From positions 62,001 to 126,000 of the forward strand of contig CAWCUK010000006.1 in the NCBI GenBank assembly GCA_963798775.1: DNA of 64,000 nt, written 5' to 3'. Under the pieces are notes generated by a model. The model saw only the letters and a list, made by a program, of their open reading frames with translations, was not told the DNA's origin and searched no databases. Numbering within the stretch: position 1 is the first letter of the stretch; each line of letters starts with the position of its first letter. The stretch is from CAWCUK01 sp963798775 (lineage in GTDB: Bacteria > Bacteroidota > Ignavibacteria > Ignavibacteriales > Ignavibacteriaceae). Shown piece by piece: positions 1-8,988 of the stretch. Position numbers and translations under genes: made by a program.

Positions 1-429
1 ATTTTTAAGTTCGTAAGAACTAAGACCTTTCATCTGAGCTATTAAAGTAACTTTATCGCCCACCGCTAAATATTTTAAAGGCGTTCCGGGAGCAGATTGT
101 TTTGGAAGCGGATTATCTATACTAATAATATAATAGCCGTAATTGTTATCAAAATACGGATCTGCATAAAAAAGAAATTCTATATTTTTTTCATCAATTA
201 TATAACCTTTTAATCTAAAGTATTTGTCGGTATAATTTTCAGGATGTTTTTTCATATCATCAAAATTTACTTCAGCAATAGAAGAATCTTTATATGCTGT
301 CATCAATTTACTTAACTTATCTTGTTCCGTCTCCGGTTTTTCCTTAAAGAGATAATCCGTGGCCGAACAACCCGAAATTAAAAAGTAAACTAAGAATAGA
401 AGTGAAAATATTCTTATTGAAGTTTTCAT
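1..429 (-). CDS. Putative lipoprotein, C-terminus outside the window
   Basis: Open reading frame of 143 codons running off the left edge, read leftward from ATG at 429. Residues 1-21 form a lipoprotein signal: a basic start, a hydrophobic stretch and a lipobox LISGC with the acylated Cys at 21. The mature part has a Thr/Glu/Lys-rich linker followed by a segment with regularly alternating beta-type residues (around FRLKGYIIDEKNIEF and VGDKVTLIAQMKG) that could be a small OB-like barrel; that fold is only a guess. It lies 15 bases downstream of the small membrane protein gene at 445-648 on the same strand, so the two are probably co-transcribed. I do not recognise the family. Confidence 0.75.
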   Translation of the reverse strand, partial: MKTSIRIFSLLFLVYFLISGCSATDYLFKEKPETEQDKLSKLMTAYKDSSIAEVNFDDMKKHPENYTDKYFRLKGYIIDEKNIEFLFYADPYFDNNYGYYIISIDNPLPKQSAPGTPLKYLAVGDKVTLIAQMKGLSSYELKN

Positions 430-444
430 TTATATAACCCCTTT

Positions 445-648
445 TTATTGAGGCTGCATATTTTGCGTAGAATCAATATTTAGTGTATCCGGAGTATTAT
501 TTAAAGAATCTGCTTGAATTTTTTGCTGATTAATTTCCGATGGTGCAGTATTTAATAAAAATAATGAAAGTACTATTAAAGGAATTACTATTATTAAAAT
601 TATTACAAATATCCAATTTACTCTCTTTCTTGGCTCATTTGTCTGCAT
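445..648 (-). CDS. Small single-pass membrane protein, unknown function
   Basis: A 67-residue protein with a short basic cytoplasmic head (MQTNEPRKRVNW), one strongly hydrophobic helix at about residues 13-32 and a polar, Asn/Gln/Thr-rich tail of about 35 residues. Positive charges before the helix predict N-in, tail-out topology. It sits 15 bases upstream of the lipoprotein gene at 1-429 on the same strand, so both may act at the cell envelope. No family is recognised. The start is the first ATG and the neighbouring lipoprotein start supports the operon. Confidence 0.6.
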   Translation of the reverse strand: MQTNEPRKRVNWIFVIILIIVIPLIVLSLFLLNTAPSEINQQKIQADSLNNTPDTLNIDSTQNMQPQ

Positions 649-810
649 TGCTGCCTCCGATTAAAACTAAAATTACCAAAAAATATAAGTATAATTAACT
701 TCTCCTCAAGTGAAGCAATACACAATAAATTCTTGTAAACTATTGTTTTAACCGAAAGTATTCTTCTTCTTACCGCTTTTTTTTGTTACTGAAGATTATA
801 TAAATAAAAA

Positions 811-884
811 TACGCCCGGAAGGACTCGAACCCTCAACCCTCAGAGCCGAAATCTGATGCTCTATCCAATTGAGCTACGGGCGC
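811..884 (-). tRNA. tRNA-Arg (anticodon TCG)
   Basis: On the minus strand the sequence folds as a standard cloverleaf. The 7-bp acceptor is GCGCCCG/CGGGCGT with a G-U closing pair, the D-arm is GCTC/GAGC, the anticodon stem TCAGA/TCTGA encloses the loop TTTCGGC (anticodon TCG), and the T-arm is GAGGG TTCGAGT CCTTC. The discriminator base is A and CCA is not encoded. Confidence 0.93.
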
Positions 885-1261
885 ATTAATTAAAAATTAT
901 AATTTAAAATTTATACATCATTTATCTGTATTCCAAATACTATAACTGTTGTTTTTTAGGTTTTATTCAAAAAATATTTAGTGTGGTAAATATAAATGAT
1001 TAAGAAATAGCAAAATATTTATTTATATTTGTTACTTGATTGATGGAGTTATGATTTATTTCAATCGAATTAGAGTTCTGGCTAAGAACTATTACCAATA
1101 GGTAATCGGCAGTCGATCAATTTCTTTATATTTTATGGTCCTTTCTTTAATTACCGCCTTAAAATTATAAAACTCGCTTGCTAAATAGTTAACATCATAT
1201 TGAATTAGAGTTAAAACTTCATAATCATAAAATATTTAAAAATTAATTAGGAAAATATTTA
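885..1261. other. Intergenic, 377 bases before the RNA helicase
   Basis: AT-rich spacer without a credible reading frame. It contains a TATATTTG box at 1024-1031 that resembles the Bacteroidota -7 element but lacks a good TTG partner about 20 bases upstream. It also has a small ATTACC/GGTAAT inverted repeat near 1091-1105. A long leader upstream of a DEAD-box helicase could be regulatory, as in cold-responsive helicase mRNAs, but nothing here proves it. Confidence 0.35.
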
Positions 1262-2962
1262 ATGGCCACATTTTCGGAAATTGGGATAGAGGATAGAATA
1301 ATTAAAGCTATTGAGGAATTAGGTTTTGAACAGCCTATGCCTGTTCAAGAAAAAGTAATAGCTCATTTAATGCGGAATGATTATGAAGACGTTATAGCAC
1401 TTGCGCAAACCGGAACCGGTAAAACTGCCGCTTTCGGATTACCTTTAATTCAAAAAATTGATACTAATGCGAAATACCCGCAGTCTCTTGTTTTATGCCC
1501 CACACGCGAACTTTGTTTGCAAATTAAAGAGGATTTAACGAATTATTCAAAATATTTAGACAATGTTAATATTGCCGCTGTTTACGGCGGCGCAAGCATG
1601 GAACAGCAGATTAAATCGATTAAAAAAGGCGCGCAAATAATTTCGGCAACACCGGGACGTTTAGTCGATTTGATAAATAGAAAAGTTATAGACTTAAAAA
1701 AAATAAAAACAGTTGTTTTAGATGAAGCCGATGAAATGCTTTCGATGGGTTTTAGAGAAGAATTGGAAACAATTTTAAAAGAAACGGCGGCGGATAAAAA
1801 TACGCTTTTATTTTCCGCGACTATGCCTGATGAAATTAGAACAATTACTAAACGATATATGAAAAATCCGGTTGAAATTAGTGTAGGTAAAAGAAATGCC
1901 GGTGCTGAAAACGTAAACCATGTTTGTTATATGGTTCATGCTAAAGATAGATATCTTGCTTTAAAAAGAATAGCGGATTATTTCCCCGATATTTATGGAA
2001 TAATTTTCTGCCGCACCCGCAATGAAACTAAAGATGTGGCGGAAAAATTAATTAAAGACGGTTATAACGCGGAAGCTATTCACGGAGATCTCTCCCAGGC
2101 CCAAAGAGACGCGGTAATGAGTAAGTTTAGAATTAAACATCTAAAATTACTTGTCGCTACCGATGTTGCCGCCCGAGGAATTGATGTTGATAATCTTTCG
2201 CATATTATTAATTATAATCTCCCTGATGAACCTGAAATTTATACGCATAGAAGCGGTCGTACCGGAAGAGCCGGCAAAAACGGAACTTCAATTGTTATCG
2301 CTAATTTGAAAGAGAAAAATAAACTTAGACAAATTGAAAATAAAATAAATAAAAAATTTCAGTTTTCTGAAATTCCTGCCGGAAACGAGATCTGTGAAAG
2401 ACAGCTTTTTCATCTAGTTGATAAAATGGAAAGCGCGGAGGTTGACCATAAGGAAATTGATCAGTTTTTACCGGCTATAAATGAAAAATTGGAGCATCTA
2501 AGTAAAGAAGAAATTATTAAAAAGTTTGTATCGCTAGAATTCAATCGGTTCTTGGAATATTATAAAAATAATGTTGATTTGAATCATCCCAATGAAGCTA
2601 AATCAAAAGGAAGAAGTAGTTCTACAAGCGATAATTATACAAGATTTTTTATTAATCTCGGCAAAACAGATGATTTGAAACCTGCCGTTTTAATAGGAAT
2701 GATAAACGATTTTACCAATGTACGCAATATAGAAATAGGCGAGATTGAAATTTTAAGAAACTTCTCTTTCTTCGAAACTGACAGTGAATATACTGAAACT
2801 ATTCTTTCGGCATTTCAAAATAAAAGCTTTAAGAAAAGAGAAATTGGTGTTGAGATTGCCGGTCCCAAAAAAGGCGGAAGTAGTAAGAAAAGAAATAAAG
2901 GAAGTAAAAATCTGGATTCCGGTTTTAATAAAAAGAGAAAATCAAAATCCGGAAGAAGATAA
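1262..2962 (+). CDS. deaD: DEAD-box ATP-dependent RNA helicase (DeaD/CsdA-like)
   Basis: A 566-residue RNA helicase. RecA domain 1 carries a Q-motif region (FEQPMPVQ, 22-29), motif I AQTGTGKT (48-55), motif Ia PTRELCLQ, DEAD (154-157) and SAT (185-187). RecA domain 2 ends with the HRSGRTGRAG arginine-finger motif near 330. Residues about 455-530 resemble the DbpA-type RNA-binding domain of DeaD/CsdA helicases, followed by a Lys/Arg/Ser-rich tail. Such enzymes unwind short RNA duplexes in ribosome assembly and mRNA turnover, especially in the cold. The gene stands alone with a clear terminator behind it. Confidence in the family is high; the exact subfamily is inferred from the C-terminal domain. 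Confidence 0.95.
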   Translation: MATFSEIGIEDRIIKAIEELGFEQPMPVQEKVIAHLMRNDYEDVIALAQTGTGKTAAFGLPLIQKIDTNAKYPQSLVLCPTRELCLQIKEDLTNYSKYLDNVNIAAVYGGASMEQQIKSIKKGAQIISATPGRLVDLINRKVIDLKKIKTVVLDEADEMLSMGFREELETILKETAADKNTLLFSATMPDEIRTITKRYMKNPVEISVGKRNAGAENVNHVCYMVHAKDRYLALKRIADYFPDIYGIIFCRTRNETKDVAEKLIKDGYNAEAIHGDLSQAQRDAVMSKFRIKHLKLLVATDVAARGIDVDNLSHIINYNLPDEPEIYTHRSGRTGRAGKNGTSIVIANLKEKNKLRQIENKINKKFQFSEIPAGNEICERQLFHLVDKMESAEVDHKEIDQFLPAINEKLEHLSKEEIIKKFVSLEFNRFLEYYKNNVDLNHPNEAKSKGRSSSTSDNYTRFFINLGKTDDLKPAVLIGMINDFTNVRNIEIGEIEILRNFSFFETDSEYTETILSAFQNKSFKKREIGVEIAGPKKGGSSKKRNKGSKNLDSGFNKKRKSKSGRR

Positions 2963-2984
2963 TTTTTTAGAACTTTTTATTGTT

Positions 2985-3020
2985 TGCCCTCTATCAAAAA
3001 GTAGAGGGCAGTTTTATTTT
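2985..3020 (+). terminator. Rho-independent terminator of the helicase gene
   Basis: Perfect 9-bp stem TGCCCTCTA / TAGAGGGCA with an 8-base loop, followed by GTTTTATTTT, 22 bases after the helicase stop codon. Confidence 0.85.
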
Positions 3021-3364
3021 AAACATGTCTTTAAATTTAACACTGAAATAATTTTGTTGTTAATCATAAACCATTCTTTTAATTCAGAAAATATTTTTCA
3101 TAGTTAAGAATTAAAAAAATAATATTTTTGCTTCGTAATTATAAAAATAGTTTTACCGTAAGAAATTTAATACTGAAAAATGAATAATTATAATGGCATA
3201 GTTTATGGTAAATCAATAAGTTAGAGAAAGAAGGATGCAAATTTTTTGCATCGTTTATATAAAGGGGAATTACGGTAATGGAAAAGTAATGTATTTAAAT
3301 AGAAAAAAATTTTCTCTTAAATTTCCATTCACTGTATAGAAACAGATTTAAATTAGGAGAAATA
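3021..3364. other. Intergenic leader of maeB
   Basis: About 340 AT-rich bases without a convincing gene. A perfect 7-bp hairpin GATGCAA/TTGCATC lies at 3234-3252 and a TATTTTTG box near 3123. A purine-rich AGGAG just before 3365 is the ribosome-binding site of maeB. No known riboswitch is recognised. Confidence 0.4.
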
Positions 3365-5620
3365 ATGAAAAAAAATATTGAAGAAGCTCTTGAGTATCAT
3401 AACAGGGAAAGGCGCGGGAAAATTGAAGTAGTTGCCACAAAGCCATGCTTAACTTCACGAGATCTTTCACTTGCCTATACTCCGGGAGTAGCGGAACCTT
3501 GCCGGGAAATCGCGAAAAATGAAGATGATGTTTATAAATATACAGCAAAAGGAAATTTGGTTGCTGTAGTTTCAAATGGAACCGCTGTTTTGGGTTTGGG
3601 AGATATTGGTCCGTCTGCAGGAAAACCTGTTATGGAAGGAAAAGGAGTTTTATTCAAAAGATTTGCCGATATCGATGTTTTTGATCTTGAATTGAAAAGT
3701 AAAGATCCTAAAGAAATTATTAGAGCTGTTCAAATTTTAGAACCCACTTTCGGCGGTATAAATTTAGAAGATATTAAAGCTCCGGAATGTTTTGAAATAG
3801 AAGAAACTCTAAAAGAAACTATGAACATTCCGGTGTTTCACGATGACCAGCACGGAACAGCTATTATTTCTTGCGCGGCTTTAATTAATGCTGCGGAAAT
3901 TACCGGCAAAAGTTTAGCCGATCTTAAAATAGTTGTTAACGGTGCCGGCGCTGCTGCTATTTCTTGCTGTAAACTTTATATGAAAGCGGGAGCTAAAAGA
4001 GAAAATATTATAATGTATGATTCTAAAGGTTGCATACATAAAGGCAGAGGCGATCTTAATAAATATAAAATGGAATTTGCTTCCGAAAAAGATCATGGTA
4101 ATCTTAGCGAAGGAATGAAAGATGCCGATGTATTTATCGGTCTCTCAATCGGCGGTGTTGTTTCTAAAGAAATGATAAAAGTAATGGCGCCGAATCCGAT
4201 TGTATTCGCTATGGCTAATCCGGATCCCGAAATAACTTATGAAGACGCGATATCTGTTAGAACCGATCTTATTATGGCTACAGGCCGCAGCGATTATCCA
4301 AATCAAGTGAATAATGTTTTGGGATTTCCTTTTATATTCCGCGGTGCGTTGGATGTTAGAGCATCTGCTATAAACGAGGAAATGAAAATGGCCGCTGTCC
4401 TAGCCTTAGCCGAACTTGCTAAAAAGAAAGTTCCGGAAATGGTAATCAGCGCTTACGGCGGTGAAGATTTTTCATTCGGACGCGAGTATATAATACCGAA
4501 ACCTTTTGATCCCCGCGTGCTGTGGCATGTTGCTCCTGCTGTTGCTAAAGCCGCTATTAATACCGGTGTTGCGAGACAGCCGATTGAAAATTGGCAAGAA
4601 TACGAAGAAAAATTGAAGGAAAGATTAGGTCTTTCTAAAGAAGTTATTCGTACTATGATTCATAAAGCCAGAAAAAATCCTAAAAAAGTTGTATTCCCCG
4701 AAGGTGAAGAAGAAAAAATTATCCGAGCCGCGCACGTTGCTTTCGCTGAAAATATTGCTCAGCCTATTCTTCTGGGAAATGAGAAAATTATAATGGAAAT
4801 GATTAGCGATCTTGGATATGATGAAAAAGAATTTACAATTATTGATCCGGAAGTAAGTGATAAGAAAAAAGAATATGCTAAAAACTTCTACTTAAAACGC
4901 CAAAGGAAAGGCGCCACTTTAAGAGAAGCTGATCAATTGATGACTAAAAATGTTTATTTCGGTTCTATGATGGTTGATTCCGGTGAAGCTGATGCTTTAA
5001 TAAGCGGACTGACTACCCATTATCCCACAACAATAAAACCGGCGCTTCAGTGTGTTGGAGTGCGGGAAGGTTTTAAAGTTGTGTCAGGTTTATATATTGT
5101 TGTAGCTAAAAATGAAGTTTACTTTTTTGCCGACGCAACCGTAAATGTAAACCCTACAGCGGAAGAATTGGCCGAAATAGCAATATCAGCGGCTGATACA
5201 GTGAAAGAATTTGATATTGTACCGCGTGTAGGTATGCTGTCGTTCAGTAATTTCGGAAGTGCTAAATATCCCGAAACCGAAAAAGTAAAAAAGGCAGTAA
5301 GTATTGTTAAAGGTGTACGCCCCGATATTATTCTTGATGGGGAAATGCAAGCCGATACAGCTGTTGTGCATACTATCGTAGAAAAAGATTTTCCTTTCAG
5401 CTCGTTAAAAGGCGGAGCTAATGTTTTAATATTTCCGGATTTGAATTCAGGAAATATTGCCTATAAATTAATGGCAAGAATTGGTCAAGCAACTGTTATA
5501 GGGCCTATTTTAATGGGAATGAAAAAATCTATTCACGTTTTACAAAGAGACGCGACTGTTGATGATATTATTAATATGACGGCAATTGCAGTTGTAAATG
5601 CTGAGAAAAAGCAGAAATAA
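3365..5620 (+). CDS. maeB: NADP-dependent malic enzyme with C-terminal phosphotransacetylase-like domain
   Basis: At 751 residues this has the usual length of the MaeB two-domain family. The N-terminal malic-enzyme part (about 1-420) shows SLAYTPGVAEPC, GLGDIGPSAGKPVMEGK, the metal-binding stretch VFHDDQHGTA and the dinucleotide loop NGAGAAA. The C-terminal part (about 430-750) is homologous to phosphate acetyltransferase (SGLTTHYPTTIKPAL) and in characterised relatives is regulatory, sensing acetyl-CoA, rather than catalytic. The enzyme decarboxylates malate to pyruvate with NADPH formation in the cytoplasm. The start has AGGAG eight bases upstream and a strong terminator follows, so it is monocistronic. 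Confidence 0.96.
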   Translation: MKKNIEEALEYHNRERRGKIEVVATKPCLTSRDLSLAYTPGVAEPCREIAKNEDDVYKYTAKGNLVAVVSNGTAVLGLGDIGPSAGKPVMEGKGVLFKRFADIDVFDLELKSKDPKEIIRAVQILEPTFGGINLEDIKAPECFEIEETLKETMNIPVFHDDQHGTAIISCAALINAAEITGKSLADLKIVVNGAGAAAISCCKLYMKAGAKRENIIMYDSKGCIHKGRGDLNKYKMEFASEKDHGNLSEGMKDADVFIGLSIGGVVSKEMIKVMAPNPIVFAMANPDPEITYEDAISVRTDLIMATGRSDYPNQVNNVLGFPFIFRGALDVRASAINEEMKMAAVLALAELAKKKVPEMVISAYGGEDFSFGREYIIPKPFDPRVLWHVAPAVAKAAINTGVARQPIENWQEYEEKLKERLGLSKEVIRTMIHKARKNPKKVVFPEGEEEKIIRAAHVAFAENIAQPILLGNEKIIMEMISDLGYDEKEFTIIDPEVSDKKKEYAKNFYLKRQRKGATLREADQLMTKNVYFGSMMVDSGEADALISGLTTHYPTTIKPALQCVGVREGFKVVSGLYIVVAKNEVYFFADATVNVNPTAEELAEIAISAADTVKEFDIVPRVGMLSFSNFGSAKYPETEKVKKAVSIVKGVRPDIILDGEMQADTAVVHTIVEKDFPFSSLKGGANVLIFPDLNSGNIAYKLMARIGQATVIGPILMGMKKSIHVLQRDATVDDIINMTAIAVVNAEKKQK

Positions 5621-5640
5621 TTTATTTTCTTAGTTGTTTA

Positions 5641-5671
5641 AAAGCTGAGTTTTTAACTCGGCTTTTTTTTT
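5641..5671 (+). terminator. Rho-independent terminator of maeB
   Basis: Stem AGCTGAGTT / AACTCGGCT (9 bp, one G-U) with a TTT loop and a run of nine T. Confidence 0.88.
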
Positions 5672-5733
5672 GATCATTTTAATTTTATGACTATTTTTAA
5701 TAAAAAATTTAGTCCATATAAGCGGAGTCAATT

Positions 5734-6682
5734 TTGGCAATTGTTGCAGCAGATTTATTAAGTACTTCCTTAACAACAGCGGTTATCAGTATGTCGGGCA
5801 AAACAGTTGAACGTGAAACTGTTAGTTTGGAAAATTTAGAAGGGGAAACAGTAAGCCTTTTACTTCAAAATCAAATCAAAAAGTATATAAGCGCTTTTGA
5901 AAATAAACCGCAGCAAATAAAATCTGTGGGTATAGCTGTTCCGGGAATTTATTATTCTAAAACAGGCTGTGTCTGGGCACCTAATATACCGGGGTGGGAA
6001 AATTATCCGCTGCGGCAGGACATGAATAAATTATCAGAACAATATATTTAATATTAAAATTGCTAGTAAAAGAACTTGCGACATTTTAGGCGAAAAATGG
6101 CTTGGCGCCGCTAAAAAAACTAAAAACGCTATTTATCTTTCAATTGGCTCCGGAATTGGTGCGGGTGTTTTGATAGACGGCAAAATATTACATGGTTTTA
6201 ACGATGGTGTCGGCGCTGTTGGTTGGCTGGCAATAGAAAAACCTTTTAATCCAACTTTCAAAAATAAAGGATGCTTTGAATATCTGGCTTCCAGTAAAGG
6301 AATTATAAATTCTGTAAAAAACAAACTGCTTCAAAATGAAAGGGCAACATTTTTAAAGAAAAAAGATTTTAATCAATTAAGTATAAAAGATATTTTTGAT
6401 GCTCATTCAAAAAACGATCCCTTAGCTATAAATGTTCTCAATGAAACAATTGAGTATTGGGGAATAGCAGCGGCAAATATTATAAGTTTATTTAATCCCG
6501 AAATTATAATTTTTGGCGGAACATTATTCGGCCCTGCCTTAGCTTTTTTGGAAAATATTAAGAAAGAAGCCGAAAAATGGGCCCAGCCTATTTTTATTGA
6601 AAATGTAGAATTTGTTGGTTCAAAACTCGGTGCCAGCGCGGGGTTATTTGGTGCGGGACATTTAGCCATGAAAAAATTCTGA
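5734..6682 (+). pseudogene. Degenerate, frameshifted ROK-family sugar kinase paralogue
   Basis: Paralogue of the intact kinase at 6800-7756, alignable along its whole length (SKTGCVWAPNIPGW, GSGIGAGVLIDG, EYWGIAAANI, EKWAQPIFIENV). The reading frame shifts by one base near 6041-6049; removing one base gives about 315 residues against 318 in the paralogue. Two catalytic features are also lost. The phosphate-binding DLGGTK is DLLSTS here, and the catalytic Asp of SDRACYILGE is Lys in SKRTCDILGE. The Cys-rich zinc motif is reduced as well. The start is a TTG at 5734 placed by alignment. Loss of motifs plus frameshift argues for a real pseudogene, though a single-base assembly error on top of a non-catalytic paralogue is possible. 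Confidence 0.75.
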
Positions 6683-6799
6683 GACTTTCTCCTTTAAAGT
6701 CAATAATTATTTTTAATAAAATTTTTTGTTGAATTATCATCCCTTTTGCTTTTATTTTTATACGTGTTATTGATTTATTAATCTACAACAGGAAGTTGA

Positions 6800-7756
6800 A
6801 TGGCAGTTATAGGATTGGACCTTGGCGGTACTAAATTATCTGGCGCAATATTTAATGAATCTGGGGAAATTTTAAAAAAAGAAATTTACTCTTTAGACAA
6901 TAGAGCAGGTTCCGAAGTTGGTGCTTTAATTAACCGGCAAATTAAGCAGCTTTTCTTATTTGCTTCTTCCGCCGATTTAGAAATTCAGTCAATCGGTGTT
7001 TGTATTCCCGGTATTAGCTATTCAAAAACTGGTTGCGTATGGGCGCCGAATATTCCCGGATGGGATAATTATCCATTACTCCAAGAAATCACTTCAAATC
7101 TTCCCTCAAATGATGTTAAAGTAAAAATAGACAGTGACAGAGCTTGTTATATTCTAGGTGAAGTATGGCAGGGTGCTGCCCAAGGATGCAAAGACGCTGT
7201 TTTTTTGGCTGTCGGAACAGGAATTGGTGCCGGAATTTTTGTAAACGGAGAAGTGCTTCGAGGATCAAATGATATCGCCGGTGCGATTGGTTGGCTTGCG
7301 CTGGACCGGCCGTTTATGCGAAAATATATTCAATGCGGTTGTTTTGAGTATCATGCCTCCGGTGAGGGAATTTCTAAAGTTGCAAAGGAGTTATTAAACA
7401 GCAATCGAAATTATTCCGGTGAGCTGAGCAAGATAAATGAGAATGACCTAACAGCTAAACATATTTTCTCCGCTTATAAAAATGGCGATAAAATTGCGGA
7501 ACAAACTCTACAAATTGCTGTTGAATTTTGGGGAATGGCTGCCGCTAATCTTGTTAGTCTGTTTAATCCTGAAAAAATAATTTTTGGCGGAGGTGTATTC
7601 GGGCCCGCGGAAAATTTTATAAACGAGATTATGATTGAAGCAAAAAAATGGGCGCAGCCGATAAGTATAAATCAAGTTAAACTGGAGGTTTCAACTCTTC
7701 ATGGTGACGCGGGTTTAATCGGTGCAGGCTTTTTAGCGTTAAGAAATATTTGTTGA
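6800..7756 (+). CDS. ROK-family sugar kinase (probable N-acetylhexosamine or glucose kinase)
   Basis: A 318-residue ROK kinase with the phosphate-1 motif DLGGTK (6-11), the catalytic Asp region KIDSDRACYILGE, the glycine-rich GTGIGAGIF motif and a compact Cys cluster CGCFE where the family has its zinc site. ROK kinases phosphorylate hexoses or N-acetylhexosamines with ATP in the cytoplasm. Neighbours are an MFS permease (7783), an SIS-domain sugar-phosphate protein (8989) and nagA (9852), so an amino-sugar substrate such as GlcNAc or ManNAc is the best inference. The start ATG matches the family N-terminus. The permease frame begins 26 bases after the stop, so the genes are co-transcribed. 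A degenerate paralogue lies directly upstream. Confidence 0.9.
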   Translation: MAVIGLDLGGTKLSGAIFNESGEILKKEIYSLDNRAGSEVGALINRQIKQLFLFASSADLEIQSIGVCIPGISYSKTGCVWAPNIPGWDNYPLLQEITSNLPSNDVKVKIDSDRACYILGEVWQGAAQGCKDAVFLAVGTGIGAGIFVNGEVLRGSNDIAGAIGWLALDRPFMRKYIQCGCFEYHASGEGISKVAKELLNSNRNYSGELSKINENDLTAKHIFSAYKNGDKIAEQTLQIAVEFWGMAAANLVSLFNPEKIIFGGGVFGPAENFINEIMIEAKKWAQPISINQVKLEVSTLHGDAGLIGAGFLALRNIC

Positions 7757-7782
7757 ACCAAATAAAACTACAGAGGGCAAAA

Positions 7783-8943
7783 ATGTATAATAGAGGTTTG
7801 GTTTTCTCGGCTGCCTGCATAGGTATGCTTCTTTTCGGAATTGTACTTATTTCTTTAGGTTCAATTCTCCCTTCGATTATTGTTAAATTTAATATGGATG
7901 AAATTTCTACCGGCTCTTTGGCTTCGCTTTTGCCTTTCGGTATTCTTGCGGGTTCGGTTATTTTTGGGCCTATAGTCGACAGATACGGTTACAAAAATTT
8001 GCTCATCATTTGTGCTTTGTTCGTCCTTTTAGGATTGGAGGGAATTGCTTTTGCCGGAAGCTTTCTTATTTTACAAATCTCGGTCTTTTTAATCGGTTTC
8101 GGCGGGGGAGTTATTAACGGCGGAACTAATGCTTTAGTCGCCGATATCAGTGCCGAAGGTAAAGGAGCTAGTTTAAGTCTGCTTGGAGTATTTTTCGGCA
8201 TCGGCGCGCTGGGAATGCCCGCTATACTCGGTCTTTTATCCCAAAGTTTTAACCAGGAAAATATTATCGCGGGTGTTGGGCTATTTGTTTTATTGCCGAT
8301 CTTTTTCTTTCTTTTCGTGAAATTTCCAGTTCCTAAACAACCACAAGGTTTTCCGATCAAAAAAAGTTTTAGCCTCTTTAAAGAATCTTCTTTAATTCTA
8401 CTCGGTTTTGTACTTTTTTTTGAAAGCGGACTTGAAGGCGCGGTTAATAACTGGACTACTACTTATTTGCAAAAGGATATAAATGTTGAGCCGGAAAAAG
8501 CTCTTTACGCGTTGTCTTATTTTGTAATTGGTATGGCCGTTACAAGACTAATTCTAGGCGGACTGTTGAAGAAAATTTCTTCTTATGTTGTGCTTTTTAT
8601 TTGTATTGCTTTTGCGCTGGCGGGACTTATAGTTATCAGCTTTTCTCAAACTTACGGATTAATTGTATTTGGCTTAGTTTTATTAGGCATCGGTTTTGCG
8701 GCGGGTTTCCCGGTTATTTTAGGATATGTGGGTGATATTTATTCTCAATTCTCCGGCACCGCATTTAGCATTGTGCTTGTAATAGCTTTAACCGGAAATA
8801 TGTTTATAAATTACTTAATAGGAATTGTAGCTCATAATTATGGGATAAAAAATTTTACCACCGTTCTGATAGTCGCTTTATTGCTGATGGCGCTGCTGTT
8901 AACTTTTACACTCAAAAAAATTTCAACACAAACAAAAATATAA
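7783..8943 (+). CDS. Major facilitator superfamily permease, probable sugar transporter
   Basis: About 386 residues with some twelve hydrophobic helices. The cytoplasmic loop after helix 2 has the MFS motif GPIVDRYGYKNL, and the helices are Gly/Ala rich (IGFGGGVINGG), as in the FHS/glucose-galactose branch. The frame is open to 7750, but ATG at 7783 is preferred because it follows AGAGGG at a normal distance and immediately precedes the first membrane helix. It follows the ROK kinase closely and precedes the SIS gene by 45 bases, which suggests uptake of the sugar phosphorylated by that kinase. The substrate is inferred from context only. Confidence 0.85.
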   Translation: MYNRGLVFSAACIGMLLFGIVLISLGSILPSIIVKFNMDEISTGSLASLLPFGILAGSVIFGPIVDRYGYKNLLIICALFVLLGLEGIAFAGSFLILQISVFLIGFGGGVINGGTNALVADISAEGKGASLSLLGVFFGIGALGMPAILGLLSQSFNQENIIAGVGLFVLLPIFFFLFVKFPVPKQPQGFPIKKSFSLFKESSLILLGFVLFFESGLEGAVNNWTTTYLQKDINVEPEKALYALSYFVIGMAVTRLILGGLLKKISSYVVLFICIAFALAGLIVISFSQTYGLIVFGLVLLGIGFAAGFPVILGYVGDIYSQFSGTAFSIVLVIALTGNMFINYLIGIVAHNYGIKNFTTVLIVALLLMALLLTFTLKKISTQTKI

Positions 8944-8988
8944 ATTTACTTTTTCATCTAAACTTACTTTTATTTTTAAGGAGAAAAA

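Noticed and set aside
2784..3107. A 107-codon frame overlapping the end of the helicase gene
   Set aside because: It runs in another frame of a well-supported gene and crosses its terminator.
6000..6180. Programmed frameshift in the first ROK copy
   Set aside because: No slippery heptamer with a downstream structure is evident, and the catalytic residues are lost anyway, so decay or error is simpler.
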